Of a DNA stretch of 64,000 nucleotides, positions 9,413-18,137 are shown piece by piece. Each line of letters begins with the position of its first letter. Within the stretch, counting starts at the first letter, position 1. The DNA is from Mycolicibacterium monacense (GTDB lineage: Bacteria; Actinomycetota; Actinomycetes; Mycobacteriales; Mycobacteriaceae). Position numbers and translations under genes: made by a program. Under the pieces are notes generated by a model that saw only the letters and a program-made list of their open reading frames with translations, did no database searches and was not told where the DNA came from. The stretch spans positions 4,092,001 to 4,156,000 of the forward strand of contig NZ_AP022617.1 in NCBI RefSeq assembly GCF_010731575.1. The letters run 5' to 3'.

Positions 9413-9914
9413 ACTCGGTCGTCTCGGTGAACGCGAGGATCGGGATGGTGCGCCCCTGGGTCAGCTTCTCGTAGTCGGCGTAGCTGGGGATCCAGTTCTT
9501 CGCCAACTCCCACAGCCGGTCGCGCTCGGCGCCGGTGACCTCCTCGCCGACGAAGGTGCCCTGGTATCCGCCGGCGGTCAGCGTGACACGCGGCTGTTTG
9601 CGCACGTTGTGGTACCAGGCGGGATGCCGGCGGCCGCCGTAGTTCGAGGCGACGACGATCACGCGGCCGTTGTCGGTGAAGTAGGTCAGCGGCGTGACGC
9701 GTTGTTCGCCCGTCTTCGCCCCGACCGAGGTGAGCAACAGCTCCGGGGTGACCATCGCCGTGGACACCCGGCCGCGGCTGACGCGCAGCAGCGGCGGGTC
9801 GATGCGCGGCACGATGTGACGAACCAGATAGCGCACCGGCCGGGGGCGCAGCAGCCTGGCACCGACTTTCAGCATCGGCGAGCCGGCGGTCGGATCCACC
9901 TCGGGTATACCCAT
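9411..9914 (-). CDS. Deazaflavin (F420)-dependent nitroreductase-family protein, DUF385
   Basis: 167 aa. The DUF385/Ddn split-barrel signature is clear: LLLTSVGAKTGEQRVTPLTYF, then VIVVASNYGGRRHPAWYHNVRKQPRVTL. Family members use F420H2 or FMN for reductions of quinones, lipids or nitroaromatics. TAGGAT ends eight bases before the ATG and uses the upstream gene's stop codon, so a leaderless transcript is possible. Follows the DJ-1 gene by 10 bases. Two further DUF385 genes occur in this window (22271 and 61330). Confidence 0.85.
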   Translation of the reverse strand: MGIPEVDPTAGSPMLKVGARLLRPRPVRYLVRHIVPRIDPPLLRVSRGRVSTAMVTPELLLTSVGAKTGEQRVTPLTYFTDNGRVIVVASNYGGRRHPAWYHNVRKQPRVTLTAGGYQGTFVGEEVTGAERDRLWELAKNWIPSYADYEKLTQGRTIPILAFTETTE

Positions 9915-9924
9915 GCGGCAGATC

Positions 9925-10662
9925 CTAGGCAGACGCCTTCCGGCGGTGGTTGCGCGCGCGGACGGCCTGCAGCGCGGTGTCCCACAGCAGCTTCGCCGAC
10001 GGCGCGAGCTGGCGGTGGGTGACGAAGGTGTCCTTGCCCAGCGCCGCGGTGGCGGCGGCCTTCGTCACGGCCGACGCTTTCGACACATGGCCGGAGTCGA
10101 ACGGCGGCTGCGGGTCGTACTCGAGGATGAGCTGCCGGACCTTGGCCTGCGCCTCGCCGGCGAGCTGCGCGGACAGCCACAGCGCGAAGTCGAGGCCCGC
10201 CGAGACGCCCGCGGCGGTGACGACCTTGCCGTCCCGCACCACGCGTTCGTCACCGACGGGGGTGACACCGAAGGGCTTGAGCAGCGGGACCGCCATCCAG
10301 TGGGAGGTGGCGCGCCTGCCGTCGAGCACCCCGGCCGCGGCGAGGATCATCGACCCCGTGCACACCGACGTCGTCCACGTGGTGGTCGCGTGCGCGGCGC
10401 GGATCCAGGCGAGCAGCTTCTCGTCCCGGGCGTGTTCGCCGGAGGTCGGGCCGCCGGGAACCAGCACGATGTCGGGTGAGGGGGTCTCGTCGAACGAGTG
10501 GGTGGCGCCGACGACGAGCACACCGGAGTCCGCGGTGACGGGTCCGGGTTCGTGCCAGACGAAGCGGATGTCGGTGTCGGGCAGGCTGCGCAGCACCTCG
10601 TAGGGGCCGATGAAGTCGAGGGCGGTGAAGCCGGGGTAGAGCACGATCGCGATCTGGGTCAT
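9925..10662 (-). CDS. DJ-1/PfpI family protein (isonitrile hydratase-like)
   Basis: 245 aa from ATG at 10662 with a GAGAGGACC ribosome site; the longer open frame upstream belongs to another reading frame of the regulator gene. DJ-1/PfpI fold: MTQIAIVLYPGFTALDFIGPYEVL at the start, DIVLVPGG, and the nucleophile elbow TSVCTGSMILAAAGVLDG with the conserved Cys near 104. Related proteins are isonitrile hydratases or amidase-like. It lies 11 bases after a GlxA-type regulator containing the same fold, a common regulator-enzyme pair. Confidence 0.82.
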   Translation of the reverse strand: MTQIAIVLYPGFTALDFIGPYEVLRSLPDTDIRFVWHEPGPVTADSGVLVVGATHSFDETPSPDIVLVPGGPTSGEHARDEKLLAWIRAAHATTTWTTSVCTGSMILAAAGVLDGRRATSHWMAVPLLKPFGVTPVGDERVVRDGKVVTAAGVSAGLDFALWLSAQLAGEAQAKVRQLILEYDPQPPFDSGHVSKASAVTKAAATAALGKDTFVTHRQLAPSAKLLWDTALQAVRARNHRRKASA

Positions 10663-10673
10663 GGGCGGTCCTC

Positions 10674-11639
10674 TCAGGCGGTGAACGTCTTGCGGTAGTG
10701 ATCGGGTGAGACGCCGAGTCGTCGGATGAAGTTGCGGCGCATGGTCTCTGCGGTTCCGAAGCCGCAGCGGGCGGCGATCGCGGTGACGGTGTCGTCGGTC
10801 TCCTCGAGTTGGCGGCGCGCGGCCTCGGTCCGGACGCGTTCGACGTAGGCGCCGGGGGCCTCGCCGACCTCGGTGCTGAACACCCGGGTGAAGTGGCGTG
10901 GGCTCATCGCCGCGCGCTGCGCCAGTTCGGCGATGCTGTGCGCGCCACCGGGTTCGGCCTCGATGGCCTCCTGGACGTCGCGGATCGGGGCACGTTTGGC
11001 GCGTGGCATCCACACCGGTGCGGCGAACTGGGTCTGTCCGCCCGGCCGGCGCAGGTACATCACCAACCACCGGGCGACGGTCTGCGCGGCCTCGGTGCCG
11101 TGGTCGTCCTCGACGAGCGCGAGTGCGAGGTCGATGCCGGCGGTGACGCCTGCGGCCGTCCACACCCTCGGTGAACTGCGGATGAAGATGGGGTCCGGGT
11201 CGACGGCGACGGCGGGGTATCGCTTGGCGAAGGCATCGGCGTAGGCCCAGTGGGTGGTGGCGGGGCAACCGTCGAGCAGACCGGCCTCGGCGGCGAGGAA
11301 GGCGCCGGTGCAGACGGTGACGACGCGGCGGGCGTGCGGGGCGGCGGCGCGCACCCAGGCGATGAGTTCGGTGTCGGCGACGGCGGTCTGGGTGCCTTCG
11401 CCGCCGGGCAGGACGAGCGTGTCGAGCGGGGTGTCCGGCTTCGGGAGCAGTTCGGCGGCGAGCGTGAGCCCGGTCCCGGTGGTGACGGGCCGGCCGCCGA
11501 GCGAGCCGACCGTGACGTGGTAGCCGTCCCTGCCGTCGGTCGCCAGGTAGCGGGAGGCGCCGGTGAACACCTCGAACGGGCCGACGAGGTCGAGTGCCTG
11601 GACGCCGGGGAACCCGACGATCAGCACCGATCTCGTCAT
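10674..11639 (-). CDS. GlxA-family AraC regulator with N-terminal DJ-1/PfpI domain
   Basis: 321 aa. Residues ~1-190 form a DJ-1/PfpI-like sensor (VLIVGFPGVQALDLVGPFEVF; VTVCTGAFLAAEAGLLDG), and the C-terminal ~110 residues carry two AraC helix-turn-helix units (HSIAELAQRAAMSPRHFTRVFSTEVG and VTAIAARCGFGTAETMRRNFIRRLGVSP). Such regulators sense small metabolites and usually activate a neighbouring DJ-1 or catabolic gene; here the DJ-1 gene starts 11 bases downstream on the same strand. Ligand unknown. Confidence 0.88.
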   Translation of the reverse strand: MTRSVLIVGFPGVQALDLVGPFEVFTGASRYLATDGRDGYHVTVGSLGGRPVTTGTGLTLAAELLPKPDTPLDTLVLPGGEGTQTAVADTELIAWVRAAAPHARRVVTVCTGAFLAAEAGLLDGCPATTHWAYADAFAKRYPAVAVDPDPIFIRSSPRVWTAAGVTAGIDLALALVEDDHGTEAAQTVARWLVMYLRRPGGQTQFAAPVWMPRAKRAPIRDVQEAIEAEPGGAHSIAELAQRAAMSPRHFTRVFSTEVGEAPGAYVERVRTEAARRQLEETDDTVTAIAARCGFGTAETMRRNFIRRLGVSPDHYRKTFTA

Positions 11640-11719
11640 GCGTTCAGTGTGAAGCGCCCCGGGACGTGGCGTCTACGCCATGGATCCCACAGATCAGGCC
11701 ATCGGGCGGGGTTCCGCGG

Positions 11720-12301
11720 TCACCACACCAACGGCGTGAGATAGGTCCGCGCGTAGCGGGTCACCGCGTCGTCGTCGGTGACGTCGAGGACGGGTGTGCT
11801 CACCTGAACCAGGGACGCCGCCAGGCGGATGTGCAGTTCGCACACGGCGAGCAGGGCGTCGTCGGGCATGGTGGCGCCCGCGGCCCGCAACGCCTTGGCC
11901 ATCGCGGTGGCCGCGCTGACGAGGAACATCCGGGCTTCGTCGAACATGCCCGTGGTGGCGGTGAAGTCGCCGTCGAGTTGCAGGAAGCGCCGCATGACGG
12001 GCTCCCCGGTGAGTAGACGCACCCCCTCCCGGAATGCGGCCACCGCCGCCTCCTGCGCACCGGCGGCCACGCTGACCGTCTGCAACCGCGCCATCGCGAA
12101 GTCGAATGTCTGCCTTCCGAGTTCGGTGATCAGCGCCTCGCGGTTGGGATACCGGCGGTACAGGGTGCTGCGGCTGACGCCGGCCTGGCGGGCGATCACG
12201 TCCATGCTCAACCGGCCGACGCCGACGAGCGCGACCTCCTCGGCGGCGGCCTTGAGGATCGCGGCTTCCTGTTCGGAGCGGTTGGCGCTGGTGCGGCGCA
12301 T
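11720..12301 (-). CDS. TetR-family regulator (MpaB module 1)
   Basis: 193 aa. The N-terminal DNA-binding domain contains ILKAAAEEVALVGVGRLSMDVIARQAGVSRSTLYRRYPNREALI (shown here only as a motif range, residues ~14-56). The remainder is helical and ligand-binding. It starts 10 bases after the stop of the MpaB-like gene on the same strand, so both are one transcript and the regulator probably controls the 35-bp palindrome in front of that gene. Confidence 0.88.
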   Translation of the reverse strand: MRRTSANRSEQEAAILKAAAEEVALVGVGRLSMDVIARQAGVSRSTLYRRYPNREALITELGRQTFDFAMARLQTVSVAAGAQEAAVAAFREGVRLLTGEPVMRRFLQLDGDFTATTGMFDEARMFLVSAATAMAKALRAAGATMPDDALLAVCELHIRLAASLVQVSTPVLDVTDDDAVTRYARTYLTPLVW

Positions 12302-12311
12302 TCAGATCAGC

Positions 12312-13268
12312 TCAGCCCGCCGGGCATCCGGGCGGCGGTGCGAACGAGTCGAGCGCGACCGACCGGTGCAACCGGACGAGCTTCTCGTATTCGATCCGGT
12401 TGCGCGCCAACGGGATCAGCAGCAGCCTGTCCGGCAGCACCCGCCACGCCACCTGCAGCAGCCGGCAGTACACCTCGAATTCCCGGTCGTGGCGCGCCTG
12501 CCAGTCGAAGCCGGTCATCTCGCGGATCCCCGGGTGCAGGATGCCGAACGAGCACACCTTGACGACGCGCCCGGCGACCGGGCGCAGCAGCAGCCACGGC
12601 GGTGTGAGCGCCCGCCGGACCGGGGCGGGCAGCAACAGCGTCGGCAGCGGCAGCCGGGTCAGGTCGGTGGTGACGCGCTGCAGGAACGGGTTCGCCCGCA
12701 GTTCGGTGGCGACCATCGCGTCGTAGTACTCCACCGCGTCGGCGTGGGTGGCGGGCAGTTTGGCGTTCTTGCCCGGCAGCTCGAGGCCGCGGAAGGCGTC
12801 GAGGAGTTGCAGGTAGGCGGCGTCGCGTTCGGCTTCGGAGAGCACGATGCCGGTGCAGGGGGTGAACGAGTTGAGCACGAGGAAGATGCCGCTGACCGCG
12901 ATCCAGCTCCACAGCTTGGGGTCGAGCGCGCTGTAGCGGACGTCGGCGAAGTCACCGCTGCCGTGGCCGCGCACGTCGCGGTGCAGCATCTTGAGCCGGT
13001 CGGATTCGGCGACCCGGTCCTCGGCGTCCCCCCAGATGGCCAGGAACGCCGAGAACCCGCTGCGCACACCACGATCGGCGAAGTTCGCGGCGAACCGTCC
13101 GGTCTTGTCCACCGCGGCCGCCACCGGGACCAGAGCCACCTCGTCGAACGCTGCCGCCCCGAAGAAGCCGCCGAGCGTGCTGCCGCTGTGTCTGCGGAAC
13201 TCGCGCATCACCTTCGGCCGGACGGCCGCGACCTGACGCTGCGGTGAAGAGTGGGCAGGTGCGACCAT
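12312..13268 (-). CDS. MpaB-like oxygenase, DUF2236 (module 1)
   Basis: 318 aa from ATG at 13268, which has a perfect GGAGGCGAC ribosome site; a GTG at 13295 is possible but falls inside the palindrome. DUF2236/MpaB family (latex-clearing-protein-like, helical, haem-binding in characterised members). Conserved elements: IWGDAEDRV with downstream MLHRDVRG, YSALDPKLWSWIAVSG, and TGFDWQARHDREFEVY. Substrate unknown; the family includes rubber and mycophenolic-acid pathway oxygenases. Followed by its TetR gene. One of three such pairs in the window. Confidence 0.82.
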   Translation of the reverse strand: MVAPAHSSPQRQVAAVRPKVMREFRRHSGSTLGGFFGAAAFDEVALVPVAAAVDKTGRFAANFADRGVRSGFSAFLAIWGDAEDRVAESDRLKMLHRDVRGHGSGDFADVRYSALDPKLWSWIAVSGIFLVLNSFTPCTGIVLSEAERDAAYLQLLDAFRGLELPGKNAKLPATHADAVEYYDAMVATELRANPFLQRVTTDLTRLPLPTLLLPAPVRRALTPPWLLLRPVAGRVVKVCSFGILHPGIREMTGFDWQARHDREFEVYCRLLQVAWRVLPDRLLLIPLARNRIEYEKLVRLHRSVALDSFAPPPGCPAG

Positions 13269-13285
13269 GTCGCCTCCAGGCGTCG

Positions 13286-13320
13286 ATGTTGACACAAAGA
13301 CTATGCTTTTGTGTCAACAT
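13286..13320. promoter_or_regulatory. 35-bp perfect palindrome, candidate TetR operator
   Basis: Arms ATGTTGACACAAA (13286-13298) and TTTGTGTCAACAT (13308-13320) are perfect inverted repeats around a 9-base AT-containing spacer. It sits 18 bases before the MpaB-like start codon and just after the menC stop, inside an otherwise GC-rich region. The next gene downstream of MpaB is a TetR regulator, its likely ligand. A terminator for menC is less likely because the stem is AT-rich without a U tract. Confidence 0.7.
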
Positions 13321-13321
13321 G

Positions 13322-14284
13322 TCAACGGCGTAGCAGTTGCAAACACCCAGCAACGCGGTCGATCCACCACTGCCGCCGCTCGGGCGGCGCGGCCAGCGCG
13401 GTCAGACGGTCCGGATCCGGTACGACCTGCGTCACGGGCAGTTGACCGTCGACGGGAACCAACGGTTCGGTGACGTCTTCGACGAACAGCCCGCCGGTAC
13501 CCAGTCCGCACGCGTGTTCCAGCCGGGGCAGTGCCGCGGCCGCGTACAGACCGTGGGAGATCCCGACGGCCGAATCCAGCGCACTGGACACCACGATCGG
13601 GATGTCGATCTGCGCCGCGATGTCGAGCAACGGACGGACCCCGCCCAGCGGGGCGACCTTGACCACCGCGATGTCGGCGGCCCCGGCCCGCACCACGTGC
13701 AGCGGATCGTCCGCCTTACGGATGCTCTCGTCCGCGGCGATGGGAATGGTTATGCGCGAGCGCAATTCGGCGAGTTCGGGCACCGTGCGGCACGGCTGTT
13801 CGAGGTACTCCAGCGATCCGTCGGCCGTCAACGCCGCCGCCGCGCCCACCGCCTCCTCCACGGTCCAGCCGCCGTTGGCGTCGACCCGCACCGTGGGCAC
13901 CGCCGCCCGCACGGCGTTCACCCGCTCGACGTCGTCGGCCAGCATCTGACCCGCCTCGGCGACCTTGACCTTGGCGGTCCGGGCGCCGGGGAAGCGCGCC
14001 AGCACCTCGGGCACCTGTGCGGCACTCACCGCCGGCACCGTCGCGTTGATCGGGATCCGGTCACGCCGCACCGCCGGCGGTGCGGAGTAGGCCGCCTCGA
14101 TCGCCGAGGCCAGCCACGTCGCCGCCTCCGGCGGTGCGTACTCGAGGAACGGCCCGAACTCACCCCACCCGGCCGGGCCCTCGATCAGCGCCAGTTCACG
14201 CACCGTGATGCCGCGGAACCGCACCCGCATCGGCAGGGCGACGACGTGCAGGCGGTCCACGAGATCATCGAGCGCGGGGTTCAC
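13322..14284 (-). CDS. menC: MenC, o-succinylbenzoate synthase
   Basis: 320 aa, enolase-superfamily enzyme dehydrating SHCHC to o-succinylbenzoate in menaquinone synthesis. Signatures: KVKVAEAG (KxK catalytic lysine), VRVDANGGW, EYLEQP and AADES metal ligands, and VVKVAPLGG with the second catalytic lysine. Length fits the actinobacterial MenC (about 320-330). Starts GTG AAC CCC. Same strand as menD, but separated from it by the MpaB/TetR, DJ-1 and DUF385 genes, whereas in M. tuberculosis menC directly precedes bpoC-menD. Confidence 0.95.
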   Translation of the reverse strand: MNPALDDLVDRLHVVALPMRVRFRGITVRELALIEGPAGWGEFGPFLEYAPPEAATWLASAIEAAYSAPPAVRRDRIPINATVPAVSAAQVPEVLARFPGARTAKVKVAEAGQMLADDVERVNAVRAAVPTVRVDANGGWTVEEAVGAAAALTADGSLEYLEQPCRTVPELAELRSRITIPIAADESIRKADDPLHVVRAGAADIAVVKVAPLGGVRPLLDIAAQIDIPIVVSSALDSAVGISHGLYAAAALPRLEHACGLGTGGLFVEDVTEPLVPVDGQLPVTQVVPDPDRLTALAAPPERRQWWIDRVAGCLQLLRR

Positions 14285-14303
14285 CCCGCCAGTCTCGCCG
14301 ACC

Positions 14304-15872
14304 TCACACCGTGGTCCGGTCCCGACCCTCCCAGAACGGTTTGCGCAGTTCCTTCTTGAGGATCTTGCCCGTCGGATTGCGGGGCAGTTCCTCGGTGATG
14401 TCGATGCTGCGCGGACACTTGTAGTGCGCCAGGCGCTCGCGGCACCATTCGGTCAGCTCCTGCTCGGATGCTGAACCCTCCACCACGACAACGGCTTTGA
14501 CCGCCTCGCCCCATTTCTCATCGGGTACGCCGATCACCGCGACCTCCGTCACCGCCGAGTGCTCCGCGAGCACCCGCTCCACCTCGATCGAGTAGACGTT
14601 CTCGCCGCCCGACATAATCATGTCCTTGAGGCGATCCTCGACGAAGATGAAACCGTCGGCGTCGATCCGCCCGACGTCACCGGTGCGGAACCAGCCGTCG
14701 GGGGTGACGGCCTCGGCCGTCGCCTCGGGTTTGTTGTGGTAGCCCTTCATCAGTTGCGGTGTGCGGAACCACAATTCGCCCTGCTGTCCGGTCGGCAGCT
14801 CGTCACCGGTGTCGGGGTCGGCGACGCGCAGCTCGGCATTCGGGATGAGCTGACCCGCGCTGACCAGCCGCTCCGGGTGTTCGGCGTCGCGGTGCGCCTC
14901 GGGCATCAGGTGGCTGATCACCCCGCACACCTCCGTCAACCCATACACCTGGATGAAGTCGGTGTCGGGCCAGGCCTTCAGGGCCTGCCGCAGCAGCGGG
15001 AGCGGCATCGGCGACGCGCCGTAACAGAAGGTCTTCAACGCCCCGAACAGCTTCACCGCGTCCGGACCCGTCTCCAGCACCTTGGCCAGAACGGCGGGCA
15101 CCAGGAAGGTGCGGTTGGCGCCCTTGAGGATCGCGTCGGCGAGCGAGGCGCCGTCGACCTCCCGCGTCATGACGGTGGGCACCCCGTCGTGGATGCCGAA
15201 CTGCACATAGGACTGGCCGCCGACGTGGAACAGCGGCATCGACACCATGTTCTTGTCGCCCTCGTCGAACCCCCAGCCGTCGTGGGCGTTGACGGTGTGG
15301 GCGATGAGGTTGGCCTGGGTGAGCTCGACACCCTTGGGGCGTCCCGTGGTGCCCGACGAGTACATGATCACGCAGACGTCGTCGGGTGCGACGTCCTCGG
15401 CGCGCCCGGTCGGCGCGGAGCCGGCGAGCAGCGCCTCGTATTCGTCGCCGTCCTGCCCGTCGGGAGTGACCTCGACGACGTGTTCGACGTGGGTGAGCCG
15501 GTCGCGGATCTTGTCGATCGTCGGGCGCAGTTCGCGGCCCACGATCAGGACCTTCGCGCCGCTGTCGCCCAGGACGTAGTCCAATTCGTCACCGGCGAGG
15601 CGGAAGTTGACGACCGCATTCGCGGCGCCGAGCGACGCCGCGGCGAACGTCAGCTCGACGCACGCCGGATGGTTCTTGTCGAGGAACGCCACCGCGTCGC
15701 CGTGGCCCACCCCGAACCGGCTCAGCGCGCCGGCGAGCCTGCGGACCCGGTCGTCCCACTGCGCCCACGTCCAGGTCCGGTCGAGATAGACGACCGCCTC
15801 GGCGTCGGGCGTGGTGTGCGCCCAGTGGTTGAGCCGGTCGTCGAGGAAGCGGGGGTCAGGCAGTCCGGGCAT
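14304..15872 (-). CDS. Acyl-CoA synthetase (FadD family)
   Basis: 522 aa, ANL superfamily. Phosphate-binding loop MYSSGTTGRPKG near 170, A5 motif YGLTEVCG, A7 WFRTGDVG, A8 DRLKDMIMSGGENVYSIEVE, and the C-terminal lysine region PRNPTGKILKKEL are all intact. It activates a carboxylic acid as acyl-AMP then acyl-CoA. Chain length cannot be told from sequence. It lies between the amidohydrolase and menC on the same strand, 19 bases before menC, and is an extra gene relative to M. tuberculosis, where these neighbours are adjacent. Confidence 0.9.
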   Translation of the reverse strand: MPGLPDPRFLDDRLNHWAHTTPDAEAVVYLDRTWTWAQWDDRVRRLAGALSRFGVGHGDAVAFLDKNHPACVELTFAAASLGAANAVVNFRLAGDELDYVLGDSGAKVLIVGRELRPTIDKIRDRLTHVEHVVEVTPDGQDGDEYEALLAGSAPTGRAEDVAPDDVCVIMYSSGTTGRPKGVELTQANLIAHTVNAHDGWGFDEGDKNMVSMPLFHVGGQSYVQFGIHDGVPTVMTREVDGASLADAILKGANRTFLVPAVLAKVLETGPDAVKLFGALKTFCYGASPMPLPLLRQALKAWPDTDFIQVYGLTEVCGVISHLMPEAHRDAEHPERLVSAGQLIPNAELRVADPDTGDELPTGQQGELWFRTPQLMKGYHNKPEATAEAVTPDGWFRTGDVGRIDADGFIFVEDRLKDMIMSGGENVYSIEVERVLAEHSAVTEVAVIGVPDEKWGEAVKAVVVVEGSASEQELTEWCRERLAHYKCPRSIDITEELPRNPTGKILKKELRKPFWEGRDRTTV

Positions 15873-15903
15873 ACCTACGAGCCTGCCATGACAACGGTGG
15901 TTG

Positions 15904-17514
15904 TCAGAGTTGTTTGGCGTAAACGCAGCGGCCCGAGAGATAGGTGGCCAGCACGTCGAGTTCGGCGATCCGCTCCGGCGGCACGCTGCGCGGATCCGCC
16001 GACAGCACCACCAGATCGCCGTACTTGCCCACCTCGATCGAGCCGATCACGTCGTCGGCGAACAGCTGCCACGCGGCGTCGAGGGTCTGGGCGCGGATCG
16101 CCTGATCGACGGTCAGCCGCTCCTCGGGCGCGAGCACCCGCCCGCTGGGCGCCGTGCGCGTCACCGCGACGCTGATGTTGCGCAACGGCTCCTCCGGGGT
16201 GACCGGCGGATCGTTGTGCAGTGAGATCCGCATACCGGTCGCGACGGCCGATCCGCAAGGCATCCAACGGTTTCCGCGTTCCGGGCCGAACAGCCCGTCG
16301 ACGATGACGTCCCCCCAGTAGTGGATCTGGTCGACGAAGATGCTGCAGGTGACGCCGAGGGCGTGCGCACGCTCGAGCTGCTCGTCGGTGATGGCGCCGA
16401 CGTGTTCGAGGCGCAGCCGATGATCGGGGCGGGGATGGGCCTCGAGCACCTCCTCGTAGACATCGAGGATCGTGTCGACCCCGGCGTCGCCGTGCACGTG
16501 ACAGGCCATCTGCCAGCCCAACGGAAAGTAGGCGCCGACGATCTCGCGCAATTGCTCGCGGGTGTAATTCGCATGACCGCACGAGCCCGGCACCACCCCG
16601 ATGGTCCGGGTGGCCGCGGTGTCCAGATAGGGAAACGTCAGGTCGACGTTGCCGATCCACGGCGAACCGTCAACCCAGATCTTGATGCCGATCTGGCGCA
16701 CCAGGTCGTCGCCGTCGCCCGGGTGCGCGGTGCTGGTCAGCTGCGGGTTGGAGACCTCATAGGCGCGCAACCGGATCGTGAGCTCGTCGCGCAGACCGTC
16801 GAGCATGGGCCGGAACACCGGATCGAACGCCATGTCCGAACACGTCGTGAGCCCCGCGCGGTTGAGTCGCGCGCACTCGGCCACCAGCATCGACGGATAG
16901 TCACTCGGTGAGACGACGCCGGCGAGCAGCGGGAACACCGCGGCGGTCTCCTCGGCGGTGCCGTCGAGTTCGCCGTCGGCGTCGCGGCCGAAGCGTGCGC
17001 CCTTCGGATCCGGGACGTCGCGGTTGAGCCCCGCCCGTTTGGCCGCGACGCTGTTGAAGAACGCCTTGTGTCCGGAGTTGTGCAGGATCACCAGCGGGCT
17101 GTCCGGTGCGATGCCGTCGAGCCACGTCAACGTCGGGTCCGGCAGCCCGTCCTGCAGCAGCGGATCCCACCCGTTGAGGTAGGCACCCTGTCGTCCGCGC
17201 CGCGCCACCTCGCTGCGCACGGCGGCGACGACCTCGTCGGCGGACCTCATCGTCACGGGACGGATGTCGACCATCCGCTCGGACAGCGCGATCGCCTCCA
17301 TCAGCGGATGCCCGTGCGCCTCCACAAGACCGGGCAGCACGCAGCCATCGCCCACGTCGAGGACCTCGGTGCCGGGCCCGATCCAGGTCTCGACGTCGGA
17401 GCGGTACCCCACGGCGACGATGCGCCCGTCGGCCACCGCGAGCGCTTCGGCCGTCGGTTGTGCGTCGTTGACGGTGAGCACGGTCCCGGTCAGGACGAGA
17501 TCGGCGGCGGGCAT
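15904..17514 (-). CDS. YtcJ-type amidohydrolase (Rv0552-like)
   Basis: 536 aa, amidohydrolase_3. Metal site motifs: EAHGHP near residue 65, HVHGDAG (residues ~340), RLEHVGAI, and a final LHNDPPVTP in place of the usual SDxPV. N-terminal beta-sandwich begins ADLVLTGTVLTVNDAQP. Probably hydrolyses an amide or ester of unknown identity, cytosolic, zinc-dependent. TAGCAT ends seven bases before the ATG with no ribosome site, so the mRNA is probably leaderless. Divergent from the YCII gene. Position and orientation match Rv0552. Confidence 0.88.
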   Translation of the reverse strand: MPAADLVLTGTVLTVNDAQPTAEALAVADGRIVAVGYRSDVETWIGPGTEVLDVGDGCVLPGLVEAHGHPLMEAIALSERMVDIRPVTMRSADEVVAAVRSEVARRGRQGAYLNGWDPLLQDGLPDPTLTWLDGIAPDSPLVILHNSGHKAFFNSVAAKRAGLNRDVPDPKGARFGRDADGELDGTAEETAAVFPLLAGVVSPSDYPSMLVAECARLNRAGLTTCSDMAFDPVFRPMLDGLRDELTIRLRAYEVSNPQLTSTAHPGDGDDLVRQIGIKIWVDGSPWIGNVDLTFPYLDTAATRTIGVVPGSCGHANYTREQLREIVGAYFPLGWQMACHVHGDAGVDTILDVYEEVLEAHPRPDHRLRLEHVGAITDEQLERAHALGVTCSIFVDQIHYWGDVIVDGLFGPERGNRWMPCGSAVATGMRISLHNDPPVTPEEPLRNISVAVTRTAPSGRVLAPEERLTVDQAIRAQTLDAAWQLFADDVIGSIEVGKYGDLVVLSADPRSVPPERIAELDVLATYLSGRCVYAKQL

Positions 17515-17542
17515 GGGCGAATGCTAATGCGATGACCTGCGG

Positions 17543-17563
17543 TTTCTCGGTAGTCGCGAGAAA
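17543..17563. promoter_or_regulatory. Inverted repeat between amidohydrolase and YCII genes
   Basis: TTTCTCG (17543-17549) and CGAGAAA (17557-17563) form a 7-base perfect dyad with a 7-base spacer, in an AT-rich patch 30-50 bases upstream of the amidohydrolase start. Candidate operator for the amidohydrolase promoter; regulator unknown. Confidence 0.4.
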
Positions 17564-17585
17564 CTTCGAGAAAAATTTCTTTTCG

Positions 17586-17613
17586 TGTCGATTTTCCGGG
17601 GGTGCCGTTCGAC
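17586..17613 (+). promoter_or_regulatory. Candidate ECF42 sigma-factor promoter of YCII gene
   Basis: TGTCGA (17586-17591) and CGAC (17610-17613) with an 18-base spacer match the -35 TGTCGA / -10 CGA(T/C) motif that, from memory of ECF42 work in Streptomyces, precedes genes for DGPF (YCII) proteins. The gene downstream is a DGPF protein, starting about 57 bases after the -10. The cognate sigma gene at 20311 is disrupted. Confidence 0.55.
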
Positions 17614-17669
17614 GTGTTTGCGAGGGCACGATGGGAGTGCCCCTTCACCACTCGAGAAGGAGACACACG

Positions 17670-18137
17670 ATGGCGCGTTACATGCTGATCATGCGGGTCG
17701 GGCCGGAGGCCGAGGCGGCCATGGCCGAACAGGAGATCGACTTCGACCAGGTCATCGAATCGATGGGCCGCTTCAACGAGGAACTCATCAAGGCCGGGGT
17801 GCTGCTGGCCGGGGAGGGTCTCACCGGTCCCGAGGAGGGTTTCGTCGTCGACTTCAACTCCGATCCACCGGTGGTGACCGACGGTCCGTACACCGAGGCC
17901 AAGGAGCTGTTCAACGGGTTCTGGATCCTCGACGTGTCCTCGAAGGAGGAGGCGAAACAGTGGGCGAAGAAGGTGCCGCTGGGGCCCGGAGTGAAGCTCG
18001 AGGTGCGGCGGGTGTCGGAGACAGAGGAGTTCCCGCAGGACAATCCGTGGGTCCAGAAGGAGATCCGGTGGAAGGCCGAACTCGCCGAGAAGCTCGCGGC
18101 GCAGGCGCGGGCCGATGCCGACAAACTGGGTCAGTAG
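17670..18137 (+). CDS. YCII-related DGPF-domain protein
   Basis: 155 aa from ATG at 17670 with AGAAGGAG ribosome site. Ferredoxin-like YCII fold: MARYMLIMRVGPEAE at the start and the family signature VVTDGPYTEAKELFNGFWIL, followed by a charged C-terminal helix. DGPF proteins are the usual targets and genomic partners of ECF42 sigma factors; biochemical role unknown. Here the sigma gene lies 2.2 kb downstream behind fadD8. The 3' end overlaps the convergent DUF3253 gene by seven bases. Confidence 0.85.
   Translation: MARYMLIMRVGPEAEAAMAEQEIDFDQVIESMGRFNEELIKAGVLLAGEGLTGPEEGFVVDFNSDPPVVTDGPYTEAKELFNGFWILDVSSKEEAKQWAKKVPLGPGVKLEVRRVSETEEFPQDNPWVQKEIRWKAELAEKLAAQARADADKLGQ

Noticed and set aside
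11829..13247. 472-codon plus-strand open frame opposite TetR and MpaB module 1
   Set aside because: Antisense shadow of two recognisable minus-strand genes with good ribosome sites; no domain in the product.
13286..13320. Palindrome read as a menC terminator
   Set aside because: Stem is AT-rich and lacks a U tract, and it lies directly before the MpaB start with a TetR gene downstream, so an operator fits better.
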